DNA of 64,000 nucleotides from Pseudomonas sp. B21-048 (GTDB lineage Bacteria; Pseudomonadota; Gammaproteobacteria; Pseudomonadales; Pseudomonadaceae). Position numbers and translations under genes: made by a program. How positions within the stretch are numbered: the first letter of the stretch is position 1; each line of letters opens with the position of its first letter. The notes under the pieces were generated by a model. It did no database searches. It was not told where the DNA came from and saw only the letters and a program-made list of their open reading frames with translations. Positions 37,958-46,118 of the stretch are shown piece after piece. The stretch lies in contig NZ_CP087168.1 in NCBI RefSeq assembly GCF_024748615.1, positions 5,394,001-5,458,000 on the forward strand, given 5' to 3'.

Positions 37958-38701
37958 ATGCGCACATGGATTGGCATGATGGCCCTGGCTTGCGCGTTCA
38001 GCGTGCAAGCGGCCCCGAAAGTCGCCGTAGCGGACCTGGCGTATCAGGAACGGGTGGAGCAATACGTCCACACTGTTTCGGCCCAGAGCAACCACAGCCA
38101 GAGCTATTACAGCGCCAGTGGTTCGTCCAGTTACGAAGAGTACGAAGCAACCAGCAGCTACATCGAGCAAGGTGAGCTGCGTAAATTCACCGGCGACATC
38201 AAGGGCGAGATTCTTCGCACCGGCATGTTTCAGTTGGTGCAGGGCACGCCTTACACGGCATCGTCCAAAGGTGACGTGTATGACGTGATCAAGCGCATCA
38301 AGGCCGGTAGCTTCAAGGGTGCCGACTACGTGCTGTTCGGCACCGTGTCAGACATCGACTTCACCCGCGACATGAACGAACTGGCCAACACCGACAGCTA
38401 TTCGGCGGTGCTGGGGCTGACGCTGGTGGCGGATTTCAGTCTGATCAACACCAAGACCTTTGAAATCACCTCGGCCTTCACAGCGATGGGCGAAGGTCAG
38501 GACACCAAACTGGTGAATGGCCGGGATATCAAGATTTCGCTGAACCGCCCACGGGTGGTGCGTGATGTGTCCAAGGCGTTGGGCGAGGATGTGGCTGGGC
38601 AATTGAGCCAACAGCTCGGTGGCGGTGGCTATGAGCAGCCGGGGCAAGCGCCGCTGCGCAATAACCTGCCACGGGATACGGCACCGGTGATTCTGCACTG
38701 A
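37958..38701 (+). CDS. CsgG/LpoB-like secreted protein
   Basis: A 247-residue protein with a signal peptide of about 18 residues (ending VQA before APK) and no lipobox, so periplasmic or surface-located. The start of the mature domain PKVAVADLAYQERVEQYVHT and the later DYVLFGTVSDIDFTRDM and LVADFSLINTKTFEITSAF follow the CsgG/LpoB-type fold seen in the previous protein, but with a Ser/Tyr-rich insertion (SNHSQSYYSASGSSSYEEYE). It is a paralogue-like partner of the LpoB-like gene. The role is unknown. The gene begins four bases after the lpoB stop. Confidence 0.85.
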   Translation: MRTWIGMMALACAFSVQAAPKVAVADLAYQERVEQYVHTVSAQSNHSQSYYSASGSSSYEEYEATSSYIEQGELRKFTGDIKGEILRTGMFQLVQGTPYTASSKGDVYDVIKRIKAGSFKGADYVLFGTVSDIDFTRDMNELANTDSYSAVLGLTLVADFSLINTKTFEITSAFTAMGEGQDTKLVNGRDIKISLNRPRVVRDVSKALGEDVAGQLSQQLGGGGYEQPGQAPLRNNLPRDTAPVILH

Positions 38702-38709
38702 GCAGGCTT

Positions 38710-38820
38710 TGATCGTTCCCATGCTCTGTGTGGGAATGCAGCCAGGGACGCTTTGCGTCCCAAAGAGCCGAACGCGGAGCCTCCGTTGAGGCATTCCCAC
38801 GCAGAGCATGGGAACGATCA
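38710..38820. repeat. Palindromic ~108-bp repeat, copy E
   Basis: The fifth copy, slightly diverged (ATGCTCTGTGTGGG in the left arm against CCCACGCAGAGCATGGG in the right). It follows the lipoprotein operon by eight bases and is immediately followed by a terminator. Confidence 0.88.
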
Positions 38821-38846
38821 GGCGACCTGTAAGAGTCGCCTTTTTT
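38821..38846 (+). terminator. Rho-independent terminator of the lipoprotein operon
   Basis: GGCGAC/GTCGCC stem with an eight-base loop and six T. It abuts the right end of repeat copy E. Confidence 0.85.
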
Positions 38847-38859
38847 GTGCCTGAAGGTT

Positions 38860-39492
38860 TTACACCGCGGCTTTGCGCAGGGTCGCCATGAACGCCGCCG
38901 CGCCGATGAACAGCCCGGCAAAGGTGCGGTTCATGCGTTTTTGCTGCTTGGGTGTGCGCAGCAAACGCAGCACCTTGGCCGCCAGCCCGGTGTAACCAGC
39001 CATGACGATCAGGTCGACACAGATCATGGTCACGCCGAGGATCAGGTACTGGGCCACCAGCGGCACGTGGGGGTCGATGAATTGCGGCAGCACCGCGAGC
39101 ATGAACACCAGGGCCTTGGGGTTGCTGACGTTCACCAGAAAACCGCGAAACACCAGCGCCATCGGCTTACCGATCTGCCGGATGGCAGCATCGTCGTTCA
39201 TCTCGTTGGGCAGCGCGCGCCATTGCTTGACCGCGAGGTAGACCAGGTAGGCCACGCCAAACCATTTGATCGCATAGAAAGCCGTGGCGGAGGCCGCGAG
39301 GATCGCACCGACACCGGCAGCAACAATCGCAATCTGCAACGCCAGGCCCAATTGCAGGCCCAGGGCGTTCCAGTAACCGCGCCAGAAACCGTAGCGCAAA
39401 CCGCTGGACATCGACGCAATGGCGCCAGCACCGGGAGAAAGACTGATCACCCAGCAGGCGGCAAAAAACGCCAGCCATGTTTGAAGCACCAT
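38860..39492 (-). CDS. LysE/RhtB family amino-acid exporter
   Basis: A 210-residue membrane protein with about six hydrophobic segments. The family signature near the start is VISLSPGAGAIASMSSGLRYG, and the middle has GFLVNVSNPKALVFMLAVLPQF, the conserved NPKA motif of LysE/RhtB exporters. Such proteins export homoserine, threonine, lysine or similar compounds. The substrate cannot be told from sequence. It is a single gene, convergent with the lipoprotein operon, with its start facing the MscS gene. Confidence 0.93.
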   Translation of the reverse strand: MVLQTWLAFFAACWVISLSPGAGAIASMSSGLRYGFWRGYWNALGLQLGLALQIAIVAAGVGAILAASATAFYAIKWFGVAYLVYLAVKQWRALPNEMNDDAAIRQIGKPMALVFRGFLVNVSNPKALVFMLAVLPQFIDPHVPLVAQYLILGVTMICVDLIVMAGYTGLAAKVLRLLRTPKQQKRMNRTFAGLFIGAAAFMATLRKAAV

Positions 39493-39640
39493 CGCACACC
39501 TCGACTCAGACTCGTGACAGACGTCTAAGCTAATGCGCCTTTGGGCCGATGACTACCGATTTTTTGTCGGACAGAGCGACTGCCGACCAGCGTTTACGGC
39601 TGTAAGGCCTCATCGCGAGATCGATGCAGGAATTCAGAGC

Positions 39641-40222
39641 CTATTTTTCAAACCCGCTGGACGGAAACACATCCGTACCACGCCAACGCCGAACCGAGCG
39701 CTGGAAGAACAGGCTATTGGGCACTTGCACCATGGCGCTGCCGGTGCCGAGTTCTTCGGCTTCGATCAGCGTGGTATAGAGCAGATTGATCGCCACCACC
39801 CGGCCTTTGACGCCGGGCTTGTCGGTGGTGTCCACCAACTCGACCACATCGCCGATGCGGAACGGGCCGACGGTGAAGATCAGGATCGCGCACAGCAGAT
39901 TGGACAGCACGCTCCACATGGCGAAGAACGCCACCGCCGCTACCGCTACGAAACCGGACAATGCGGTCCAGAGCACAGTGGCCGACACGCCAAGACGCTC
40001 CAGCACAAAAATCAGCGCACTGCCCATGATCAGCCAGCGCAAACCGCCGCGCAGTGGCATGAAAAACTGTGGCGGAAACGGGTAGCGCTCACCCAGACGA
40101 GTCAGACATTTAGCGACCACCCGCTGGGCGATATAACCGGCCAGCAGGATCAGCAGGATTTGCATGACCAGCCAGAGCGGCTCGCCCCACCCAGCCGGTA
40201 AAGGCAGCTTGAAGGCTTCCAT
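39641..40222 (-). CDS. Small mechanosensitive ion channel (MscS family)
   Basis: A 193-residue inner-membrane protein with about three or four membrane segments and the MscS core: the pore helix region TALSGFVAVAAVAFFAMWSVL followed by LSNLLCAILIFTVGPFRIGD and VVELVDTTDKPGVKGRVVAI. It is much shorter than MscS (286 residues), lacking most of the C-terminal cytoplasmic vestibule after VQVPNSLFFQRSVRRW. The ATG overlaps the ABC-F stop by one base (TGATG), so the two are translated in sequence. Confidence 0.88.
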   Translation of the reverse strand: MEAFKLPLPAGWGEPLWLVMQILLILLAGYIAQRVVAKCLTRLGERYPFPPQFFMPLRGGLRWLIMGSALIFVLERLGVSATVLWTALSGFVAVAAVAFFAMWSVLSNLLCAILIFTVGPFRIGDVVELVDTTDKPGVKGRVVAINLLYTTLIEAEELGTGSAMVQVPNSLFFQRSVRRWRGTDVFPSSGFEK

Positions 40223-42132
40223 CAGGACAGTGCCTCCAGCTCCGCCTGCATGCTTTCCAGCAGTTCCAGCGCTTCCATCCAGGCTTCTTCCAGTTCGGCT
40301 TCACGCACCTTCAGCTTGGCTTGTTCAGCCAGCAGATCACGCAAATCGTTCTTGCGCATCGGCTCGTAAATGTCGCTGTCGCCAAGGCTGGTATCGATCT
40401 TCGCCAGTTTCTCGTGCAGCTTGCCCAGTTCGGCTTCAAGCTTGTCGGCCTCGCGCTTGTGCGGTGCCAACTGCTGACGCAATGCGGCAGCGGCCTGGCG
40501 CTGAGCCTTCTTGTCAGTCTTGTCCGGATTGACCGGGGTATTGCTGACCGGGGCATTGCGTTGACGGTAGTCGACCAGCCAACGGGCGTAGTCTTCCAGG
40601 TCGCCGTCGAACTCCTCGACCTTGCCGTCTGCCACCAGATAGAAATTATCGGTGGTGCTTTTGAGCAGATGACGATCGTGGGAGACCACCAGTACCGCGC
40701 CACTGAACTCCTGCAACGCCATGGTCAGCGCCAGACGCATTTCCAGATCCAGGTGGTTGGTCGGTTCGTCGAGCAGCAACAAGTTCGGTCGATCCCAAGC
40801 GATCAATGCCAAGGCCAGACGCGCCTTCTCACCGCCGGAGAAATTCAGTACCGGCTCATCGATACGCGCGCCGCGGAAATCGAAACCACCGAGGAAGTCG
40901 CGCAGGGTCTGCTCACGCTCGGTCGGCGCCAGGCGCTGCAAGTGCAGCAACGGACTGGCCTTGGCGTCGAGGGAATCGAGCTGATGCTGGGCGAAGTAGC
41001 CAACGACGGTGTTTTCACCGCGCGTCAGGCGACCGGCCAACGGCTCAAGCTCACCGGCGAGGTTTTTGATCAGGGTCGATTTACCCGCGCCGTTGGGGCC
41101 GAGCAAGCCGATCCGCGCGCCTGGGGTCAGTTGTAGCTTGACCTTCTCCAGCACGGCTTTGTCGCCGTAACCCAGTCGGGCATCCGACAGATCGATCAAC
41201 GGGCTGGAAATTTTCGTCGATTCACGGAAGACGAAGTCGAACGGCGAATCGACGTGCGCGGCGGACAACTCTTCCATCCGCTCCAGCGCCTTGATCCGGC
41301 TCTGGGCCTGACGGGCCTTGGTGGCCTGGGCCTTGAAGCGGGCGATGTAGCTTTCCATGTGCGCACGTTGCGCCTGTTGCTTCTCGTAAGCCTGTTGTTG
41401 CTGGGCCAGACGTTCGGCACGGGCGCGCTCGAAAGCGCTATAACCACCGCGATACAGGGTGATCTTGCGTTGATCGACATGGGCTACGTGATCGACCACG
41501 GCATCGAGGAAGTCCCGGTCGTGGGAAATCAGCATCAAGGTGCCGGGGTAGCTTTTAAGCCACTCTTCGAGCCAGATGATGGCATCGAGGTCCAAGTGGT
41601 TGGTCGGTTCGTCGAGCAGCAACAGGTCCGAGGGGCACATCAAAGCCTGCGCCAGGTTCAGACGCATCCTCCAGCCACCGGAGAAATCTCCTACTTGCCG
41701 ATCCATCTGCTCATTGGTGAACCCAAGGCCGGCCAGCAGCTTTCGAGCCCGGGCATCGGCGGTGTAGCCGTCGGCGCTATCGAGTTCCGAGTGCAAGCGG
41801 GCCTGAGCGGCACCGTCATGGGCCGCTTCGGCTGCGGCGAGGTCGCGTTGCACCTCGCGCAGGCGCAGGTCACCATCGAGCACGTAGTCGACCGCGATGC
41901 GTTCGAGCGTCTCGATTTCCTGGCGCATGTGGGCGATGCGCCAGTCGGCCGGCAGGAAGCAATCACCCGAGTCGGGGTGCAGTTCGCCCCGGATCAAGGC
42001 GAACAGGCTCGATTTGCCGGCGCCGTTGGCACCGATGAGGCCGGCTTTGTGGCCGGCGTGCAGGGTCAGCTCGGCGTCTTCTAGCAGACGTTGCGGGCCA
42101 CGCTGTAAAGTCAGGTTCTGAAGTCGAATCAT
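40222..42132 (-). CDS. ABC-F family ATPase (YheS-type)
   Basis: A 636-residue soluble protein with two ATPase domains and no membrane part. Domain 1 has GLIGANGAGKSSLFALIRGE, FSGGWRMRLNLAQALMCPSD and LLLLDEPTNHLDLDAIIWLE; domain 2 has GLLGPNGAGKSTLIKNLAGE, FSGGEKARLALALIAWDRP and LLLLDEPTNHLDLEMRLALT. A charged linker (residues around 240-290) and a long coiled-coil tail identify the YheS/Uup class that acts on the ribosome. Start ATG 42132 (MIRLQNLTLQRGPQRLLE); a start at 42165 would add 11 residues. First gene of a pair with the MscS gene. Confidence 0.95.
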   Translation of the reverse strand: MIRLQNLTLQRGPQRLLEDAELTLHAGHKAGLIGANGAGKSSLFALIRGELHPDSGDCFLPADWRIAHMRQEIETLERIAVDYVLDGDLRLREVQRDLAAAEAAHDGAAQARLHSELDSADGYTADARARKLLAGLGFTNEQMDRQVGDFSGGWRMRLNLAQALMCPSDLLLLDEPTNHLDLDAIIWLEEWLKSYPGTLMLISHDRDFLDAVVDHVAHVDQRKITLYRGGYSAFERARAERLAQQQQAYEKQQAQRAHMESYIARFKAQATKARQAQSRIKALERMEELSAAHVDSPFDFVFRESTKISSPLIDLSDARLGYGDKAVLEKVKLQLTPGARIGLLGPNGAGKSTLIKNLAGELEPLAGRLTRGENTVVGYFAQHQLDSLDAKASPLLHLQRLAPTEREQTLRDFLGGFDFRGARIDEPVLNFSGGEKARLALALIAWDRPNLLLLDEPTNHLDLEMRLALTMALQEFSGAVLVVSHDRHLLKSTTDNFYLVADGKVEEFDGDLEDYARWLVDYRQRNAPVSNTPVNPDKTDKKAQRQAAAALRQQLAPHKREADKLEAELGKLHEKLAKIDTSLGDSDIYEPMRKNDLRDLLAEQAKLKVREAELEEAWMEALELLESMQAELEALS

Positions 42133-42182
42133 AATGGCGGCGGAGTCTACCAGCTTCGCTCGCAACTGGCGCGAGTAGCACT

Positions 42183-42647
42183 ATGTCCTCTGACCTGTGG
42201 AGCTTTTCCGTTATCACTTACTCCCGTCGCGGAGTAGAAGGTGCGTGCCTGCAATTGCAGTCGGCAGGCGTGAATGTGTGCCTGCTGCTGTGCGGGTTGT
42301 GGCTGGAAGAACGTGGAGTCACCTGCAACAAACAACGCTTGCAACTGCTTCGTGATGTCGCCGGGCCTTGGGACGCGGATGTCGTGCAACCGTTGCGCGC
42401 CTTGCGCCTGCAATGGAAAGCCGGCGCTAGCGAGGATGCCGGGCTGGATGATTTGCGCGAACAAGTAAAATCACTGGAGTTGGAAGCCGAACGACATCTC
42501 TTGTCACGGCTGGAACGATTGGCACAGAGTTGGCCGCAGTGTGAGGAGACCGAACGAACGGCCTGGCTCGAAGGTGTGGCGGCAGGCGCCGCCAACCTGA
42601 ACCGCGACGCGCTGCATCAGTTGCGCGTCGCGGTAACCGGCACTTAG
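42183..42647 (+). CDS. TIGR02444 family protein
   Basis: A 154-residue cytoplasmic protein of the TIGR02444/DUF2390 family, found in gammaproteobacteria. Typical features are the N-terminal DLWSFSVITYSRRGVEGACL and the central WKAGASEDAGLDDLREQVKS followed by ELEAERHLLSRLERLAQSW. No function is known. It is divergent from the ABC-F gene with only 50 bases between the starts, and convergent with algP; the stop codons of the two overlap by four bases (TTAG, 42644-42647). Confidence 0.9.
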   Translation: MSSDLWSFSVITYSRRGVEGACLQLQSAGVNVCLLLCGLWLEERGVTCNKQRLQLLRDVAGPWDADVVQPLRALRLQWKAGASEDAGLDDLREQVKSLELEAERHLLSRLERLAQSWPQCEETERTAWLEGVAAGAANLNRDALHQLRVAVTGT

Positions 42648-43735
42648 GAAGCGCTGGTTGGGGTGGTGCCGGTGCTCGACGACGCGGCTGGCGTTGGCGC
42701 AGACGTGGTGGTCGAGGTGGTTGCTGCAGGCGCGGGCGAAGCCGAGGAGACCGGGGCCGGAGTTGCTGGCTTGATCGCTGGCGCAGCAGCCGGCTTGGCA
42801 GCGACGACTGGCTTTTTCACGGCCGGTTTTGCTGCTGTCTTGGCTGCGGTTTTGGCTACTGGTTTTGCAGCCGGTTTTGCGGTGGCTGGTTTGGCAGCAG
42901 TGGCTGGCTTGGCAGCGGCAGCCGGTTTCGCAGCAGCCGTTTTGGCAGCCGTTTTGGCAGCCGGTTTCGCGGCGGGTTTGGCGGCAAGCTTGGCAGCCGG
43001 TTTCGCGGCGGCAGTTCTAGCGGCTGGTTTGGCAGCAGATTTAGCCGCTGGTTTTGCCGCTGCAGTTTTCGCCGCGGCGGGTTTGGCAGCCGTGGTTCTT
43101 GCTGCCGGTTTAGCCGCAGCTGTTTTGGCAGCAACTGGCTTGGCGGCAGGTTTTGCAGCCGTCGTTTTAGCCGCCGGTTTTGCAGCGCTGCCAGCAACTG
43201 GTTTTTTCGCCGCAGGTTTTGCGGCTGGCTTGGCTGCGGCTTTCACCGGAGTTTTGGCAGCAGGCTTGGCCGGCGCTTTTGCAGCAGCCGGTTTGGCCGC
43301 CGCTTTCTTCGCAGGTGCTGCAGCTGGCTTGGCCGCACGCAGGGACAACGCCTTGCCGACAGCCTCTTGGACACGACCGACACCCTGGGCCAGTTTCAGG
43401 CTTTCTTGAGCGTCGCGTTTGAGTTGCAGGATGTAGCTGCGAGTTTCGGACTGACGATCCTTGAGGGCGTCGAGCAGACCCTCAAGTTCTTTCACCGCGT
43501 CTTTGGCCTTGGCCTGTGCCTTGGCTTTGCCGGCCGCCGCAGCGTCCTGCAATTTGGTGCGGGATTTGTGCAACTTTTCCTGCGCTTTTCCGCGCTGCTT
43601 TTCCAGTTTGGCGAGCAGTTTTTCAGCGTCAGCCAGGGCTTGGGAACAAGCGTTTTCCAAATGCTCAAGCAAGCTGCCCGAGAGTTGTTGGAGTAAGTGC
43701 AACGGAGTATTTACAGGCTTCTTGGTGGCCGACAT
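42644..43735 (-). CDS. algP: Histone H1-like regulator AlgP (AlgR3)
   Basis: A 363-residue protein. The first 130 residues are a soluble helical domain (LLQQLSGSLLEHLENACSQA, then KLLAKLEKQRGKAQEKLHKS). The remainder is a very basic Lys/Pro/Ala tail with about seventeen KPAA units and many variants, then a Ser/Thr/Pro-rich end. This is the AlgP pattern, resembling histone H1 tails and able to bind DNA; in P. aeruginosa it affects algD transcription. The repeats are low-complexity DNA prone to length change, so strain differences are expected. It lies in the algP-FKBP-algQ order known from PAO1. Confidence 0.96.
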   Translation of the reverse strand: MSATKKPVNTPLHLLQQLSGSLLEHLENACSQALADAEKLLAKLEKQRGKAQEKLHKSRTKLQDAAAAGKAKAQAKAKDAVKELEGLLDALKDRQSETRSYILQLKRDAQESLKLAQGVGRVQEAVGKALSLRAAKPAAAPAKKAAAKPAAAKAPAKPAAKTPVKAAAKPAAKPAAKKPVAGSAAKPAAKTTAAKPAAKPVAAKTAAAKPAARTTAAKPAAAKTAAAKPAAKSAAKPAARTAAAKPAAKLAAKPAAKPAAKTAAKTAAAKPAAAAKPATAAKPATAKPAAKPVAKTAAKTAAKPAVKKPVVAAKPAAAPAIKPATPAPVSSASPAPAATTSTTTSAPTPAASSSTGTTPTSAS

Positions 43736-43927
43736 GGTTTACCTCCTGGCTGGCGTTAATGCGGCTCATACTAGACCTCTGCTGCTACCGCCGCTAGGGC
43801 ATGTTGACAGTATTGCAAGCGCTCTGTTGCAACGGCGCAAAAATGTTCGGCGCCAGCACAAAACCAGTTCACCTTCGAGTGCATCCACACTGGCATAATC
43901 CTGCGCATCTCAGGTCGGAGAGTGCCT

Positions 43928-44593
43928 ATGTCGCGTTACCTTTTTTTATCGCTGTTCGTGTGTTTTTCCGTGGCTCAGGCCGGCGAAAAAACTGCCGTAA
44001 ATGACGCTCACGATCTCGCTTACAGCTTGGGCGCAAGCCTTGGCGAACGCTTGCGCCAGGAAGCTCCGGACCTGCAACTTCAGGCATTGCTCGAAGGTTT
44101 GCAGCAAGCGTATCAAGGCAAGCCGCTGGCCCTGAGAGATGAGCGGATTGAACAGATACTGTCCGAGCATGAAGCCCGAATTGCCATGCAATCGCCTGTG
44201 CCGCAAAGCGAATTGGCTTTGGAAAATGAGCAACGTTTTCTTGCTGAGGAAAAAGCCAAACCCGGCGTTCGCGAACTGACAGATGGAATATTGCTGACAG
44301 AACTGGCGCCGGGCACCGGTGCCAAGGCAGGACCGAATGGCAGGGTTCAGGTGCTGTATATCGGACGCTTGCCAGATGGCTCAGTGTTCGACCAGAACAG
44401 TCAACCGCAGTGGTTCAGTCTGGACAGTGTGATCGCGGGCTGGCGCAATGCGCTGCAAAACATGCCGGTTGGCGCAAAATGGCGCCTGGTCATTCCATCG
44501 GCCCAAGCCTATGGCGCCGACGGTGCCGGTGACGTGATCGCGCCGTTCACGCCGCTGGTATTCGAAGTCGAATTGCGCGGTGCTACAAGCTGA
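43928..44593 (+). CDS. FKBP-type peptidyl-prolyl isomerase, exported
   Basis: A 221-residue protein with a signal peptide (about residues 1-18, ending SVAQA before GEKT). An FkpA/Mip-like N-terminal dimerisation part (DLAYSLGASLGERLRQEAPD, LLEGLQQAYQGKPLAL) precedes an FKBP domain (VQVLYIGRLPDGSVFDQNSQ, then MPVGAKWRLVIPSAQAYGAD). It should assist folding in the periplasm. Some active-site aromatics of FKBP are changed (PQWFSLDSVIAGW for the usual FxLGxVIxGW), leaving the WF.L..VI.GW core. ATG 43928 follows GGAG; GTG 43922 is less likely. It lies between the divergent algP and the convergent algQ. Confidence 0.93.
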   Translation: MSRYLFLSLFVCFSVAQAGEKTAVNDAHDLAYSLGASLGERLRQEAPDLQLQALLEGLQQAYQGKPLALRDERIEQILSEHEARIAMQSPVPQSELALENEQRFLAEEKAKPGVRELTDGILLTELAPGTGAKAGPNGRVQVLYIGRLPDGSVFDQNSQPQWFSLDSVIAGWRNALQNMPVGAKWRLVIPSAQAYGADGAGDVIAPFTPLVFEVELRGATS

Positions 44594-44607
44594 AAGCCGG
44601 AAACGAA

Positions 44608-44632
44608 AAACGGCGCGCATTGCGCACCGTTT
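44608..44632. terminator. Hairpin between the FKBP gene and algQ
   Basis: AAACGG(C)GCGC / GCGC(A)CCGTTT with a three-base loop and one mismatched pair, between two convergent stops. T-tracts are short on both sides, so its strength is uncertain. Confidence 0.55.
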
Positions 44633-44663
44633 CTGGTTTCTTGGGAAGGGTCTTGCGCAAGGT

Positions 44664-45122
44664 TCAGGCCTGAACCGAATCTTCTTCCTTGTGGGCGGTA
44701 TGCAACACTTCGATCAGGCAATCTTCCAGTTCGAAGCGTTCATGCAACAAGCCTCCCAGCTCCTTGAATTTCTCCGCGACACATTTGCCTGCATCACACA
44801 GGTCGTTGAACGCCAGCAGCTTCTCGGTGATGACGTCGATGCGCGGGTAAATCGTCTCGGCCAACTCCAGACCGCGAGTATCACCGAACGCCTTGGCTTC
44901 GCCGGTCAGCTGTTCGTAAATCTCGAAATGCCCGGCAGACACGTAGTCGACCAGCACACCGCAGAATTCCTGCAACGGTTTTCGGTTCTCGCCCAAAGCT
45001 TCTGGCTTGGCGCCGAGAGCGTCATAGGCCCGAACCAGTTCGTGACGCTCCTGCAACCAGCGATCGATCAGCAGATGCACTCCACCCCAGCGTTCCTGAG
45101 CATTCTGACAACTTTCAAGCAT
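44664..45122 (-). CDS. algQ: Anti-sigma-70 factor AlgQ (Rsd family)
   Basis: A 152-residue protein of the Rsd/AlgQ family, which binds the domain 4 region of sigma-70 and so favours alternative sigma factors; it is linked to alginate and siderophore expression in Pseudomonas. Family segments are [40 protein letters not shown] and [20 protein letters not shown]. Length matches P. aeruginosa AlgQ (160 residues) closely. It is a single gene between the FKBP gene and dsbB. Confidence 0.95.
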   Translation of the reverse strand: MLESCQNAQERWGGVHLLIDRWLQERHELVRAYDALGAKPEALGENRKPLQEFCGVLVDYVSAGHFEIYEQLTGEAKAFGDTRGLELAETIYPRIDVITEKLLAFNDLCDAGKCVAEKFKELGGLLHERFELEDCLIEVLHTAHKEEDSVQA

Positions 45123-45301
45123 GGTGATTCTCTCTTCCCTTGTGGGTCATGCTGCTCTACACCTGTCGCACACTTGAGGATCAAGAATCGACCAGGCAGA
45201 GCGTCATTCGAGCAACATAAATCCAATGACACGTGCGGGCCAGATTATGCCCGCGCGCTTATCGCTTCAAGGTACGCAGGAGATAAAGTTCATACAAGTG
45301 T

Positions 45302-45844
45302 TTAATCGCCCGCCAGTAGCCGGTGTGACGACTCGCCGCTGAGCGGTCGCTGACACCTGATCCAGGCAAGGCGCAGCAACTGATAGCCACCCAGAATCGT
45401 CATCGCAACGAAGAACAGCAAACTCCATTCCGGAATGCTCAGGTCGAACAGCGTCCAGGAAATTTCCGTGCAGTCGGCGGTTCCTTTGAATATTCGTTGC
45501 AGGAAACACAACCAGGGCGTACTGGCGACCAGATCAGGCAAACAGGCCGATAACTGATGTTCCGGATCGCTCTGCAACACCACTTGCCGCCACGCCGTGA
45601 CGGTCCCCCCCAGACTGCAAAGCAGACCCAGCAACCAATACAGGAAGGATCCAAAGCGGCCAGGTCCCTGCACTGAAGCCGCCAGGCATACAGCCGTGAG
45701 CAGTGCCAGGCAAACTCGTTGCAACAGGCACAACCCGCAAGGCTTGAGGCCGACCACGTATTCCAAGTGATAGGAAACGCCCAAGGCCAGGGCACCTGCA
45801 ATGAAAACCATGAAAAACAAGGAGCGTGAGCAGGCCAAAGACAT
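45302..45844 (-). CDS. dsbB: Disulfide bond formation protein DsbB
   Basis: A 180-residue inner-membrane protein that reoxidises DsbA and passes electrons to ubiquinone. Four membrane segments. The first redox pair is KPCGLCLLQR (C36 and C39), the second is formed by C101 and C125 (QLSACLPDL, TADCTEISW), matching the two periplasmic loops of DsbB; a further cysteine (C113) is extra. ATG 45844 (MSLACSRSLFFMVF) is chosen over an upstream start that would add 16 residues. Pseudomonas has two DsbB-like proteins; by position this is the hem-linked one. Confidence 0.92.
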   Translation of the reverse strand: MSLACSRSLFFMVFIAGALALGVSYHLEYVVGLKPCGLCLLQRVCLALLTAVCLAASVQGPGRFGSFLYWLLGLLCSLGGTVTAWRQVVLQSDPEHQLSACLPDLVASTPWLCFLQRIFKGTADCTEISWTLFDLSIPEWSLLFFVAMTILGGYQLLRLAWIRCQRPLSGESSHRLLAGD

Positions 45845-45892
45845 GGCTTTTCCGTAACTGTAGAGACAGACGGTTACGGTAGAGGAAAGCAC

Positions 45893-46118
45893 GGCAGCCT
45901 TTCAAGGCAGCTCAGCACGGACACTTCACCAAAAGCGTAGGGAATTCCCGACAGGGTCGAGAGGATTTGATGTAGTCCACTGTAGGACTTTGCCGGCGAA
46001 GGACTACAACGCTAAAACAGTGGTGGATTCGAAGCGACCGCGCTCTTACAAGAAGATCAAAAGATCGTCCGAACGCGGCCCAAGCCTTTGGCAGCTGCTA
46101 CATAGGTTCGCGCCGTAA
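45893..46118. repeat. Intergenic gap dsbB-hemY with two repeats
   Basis: The 226-base gap holds an inverted pair GTAGTCC (45972) / GGACTAC (46001) and, at about 46060-46106, a REP-like element whose left arm AAAAGATCGTCCGAA matches the element at 33263 but whose right part TTTGGCAGCTGCTAC matches the one at 3770. The core GCGGCCCAAGCC is the family core in inverse orientation. It appears to be a hybrid of two repeat subtypes. No gene is seen. Confidence 0.65.

Noticed and set aside
42663-43409. Plus-strand Ala/Gly/Leu-rich frame opposite algP
   Set aside because: It is the mirror of the KPAA repeats (reads as repeated AAGLA). algP has the known domain and context.
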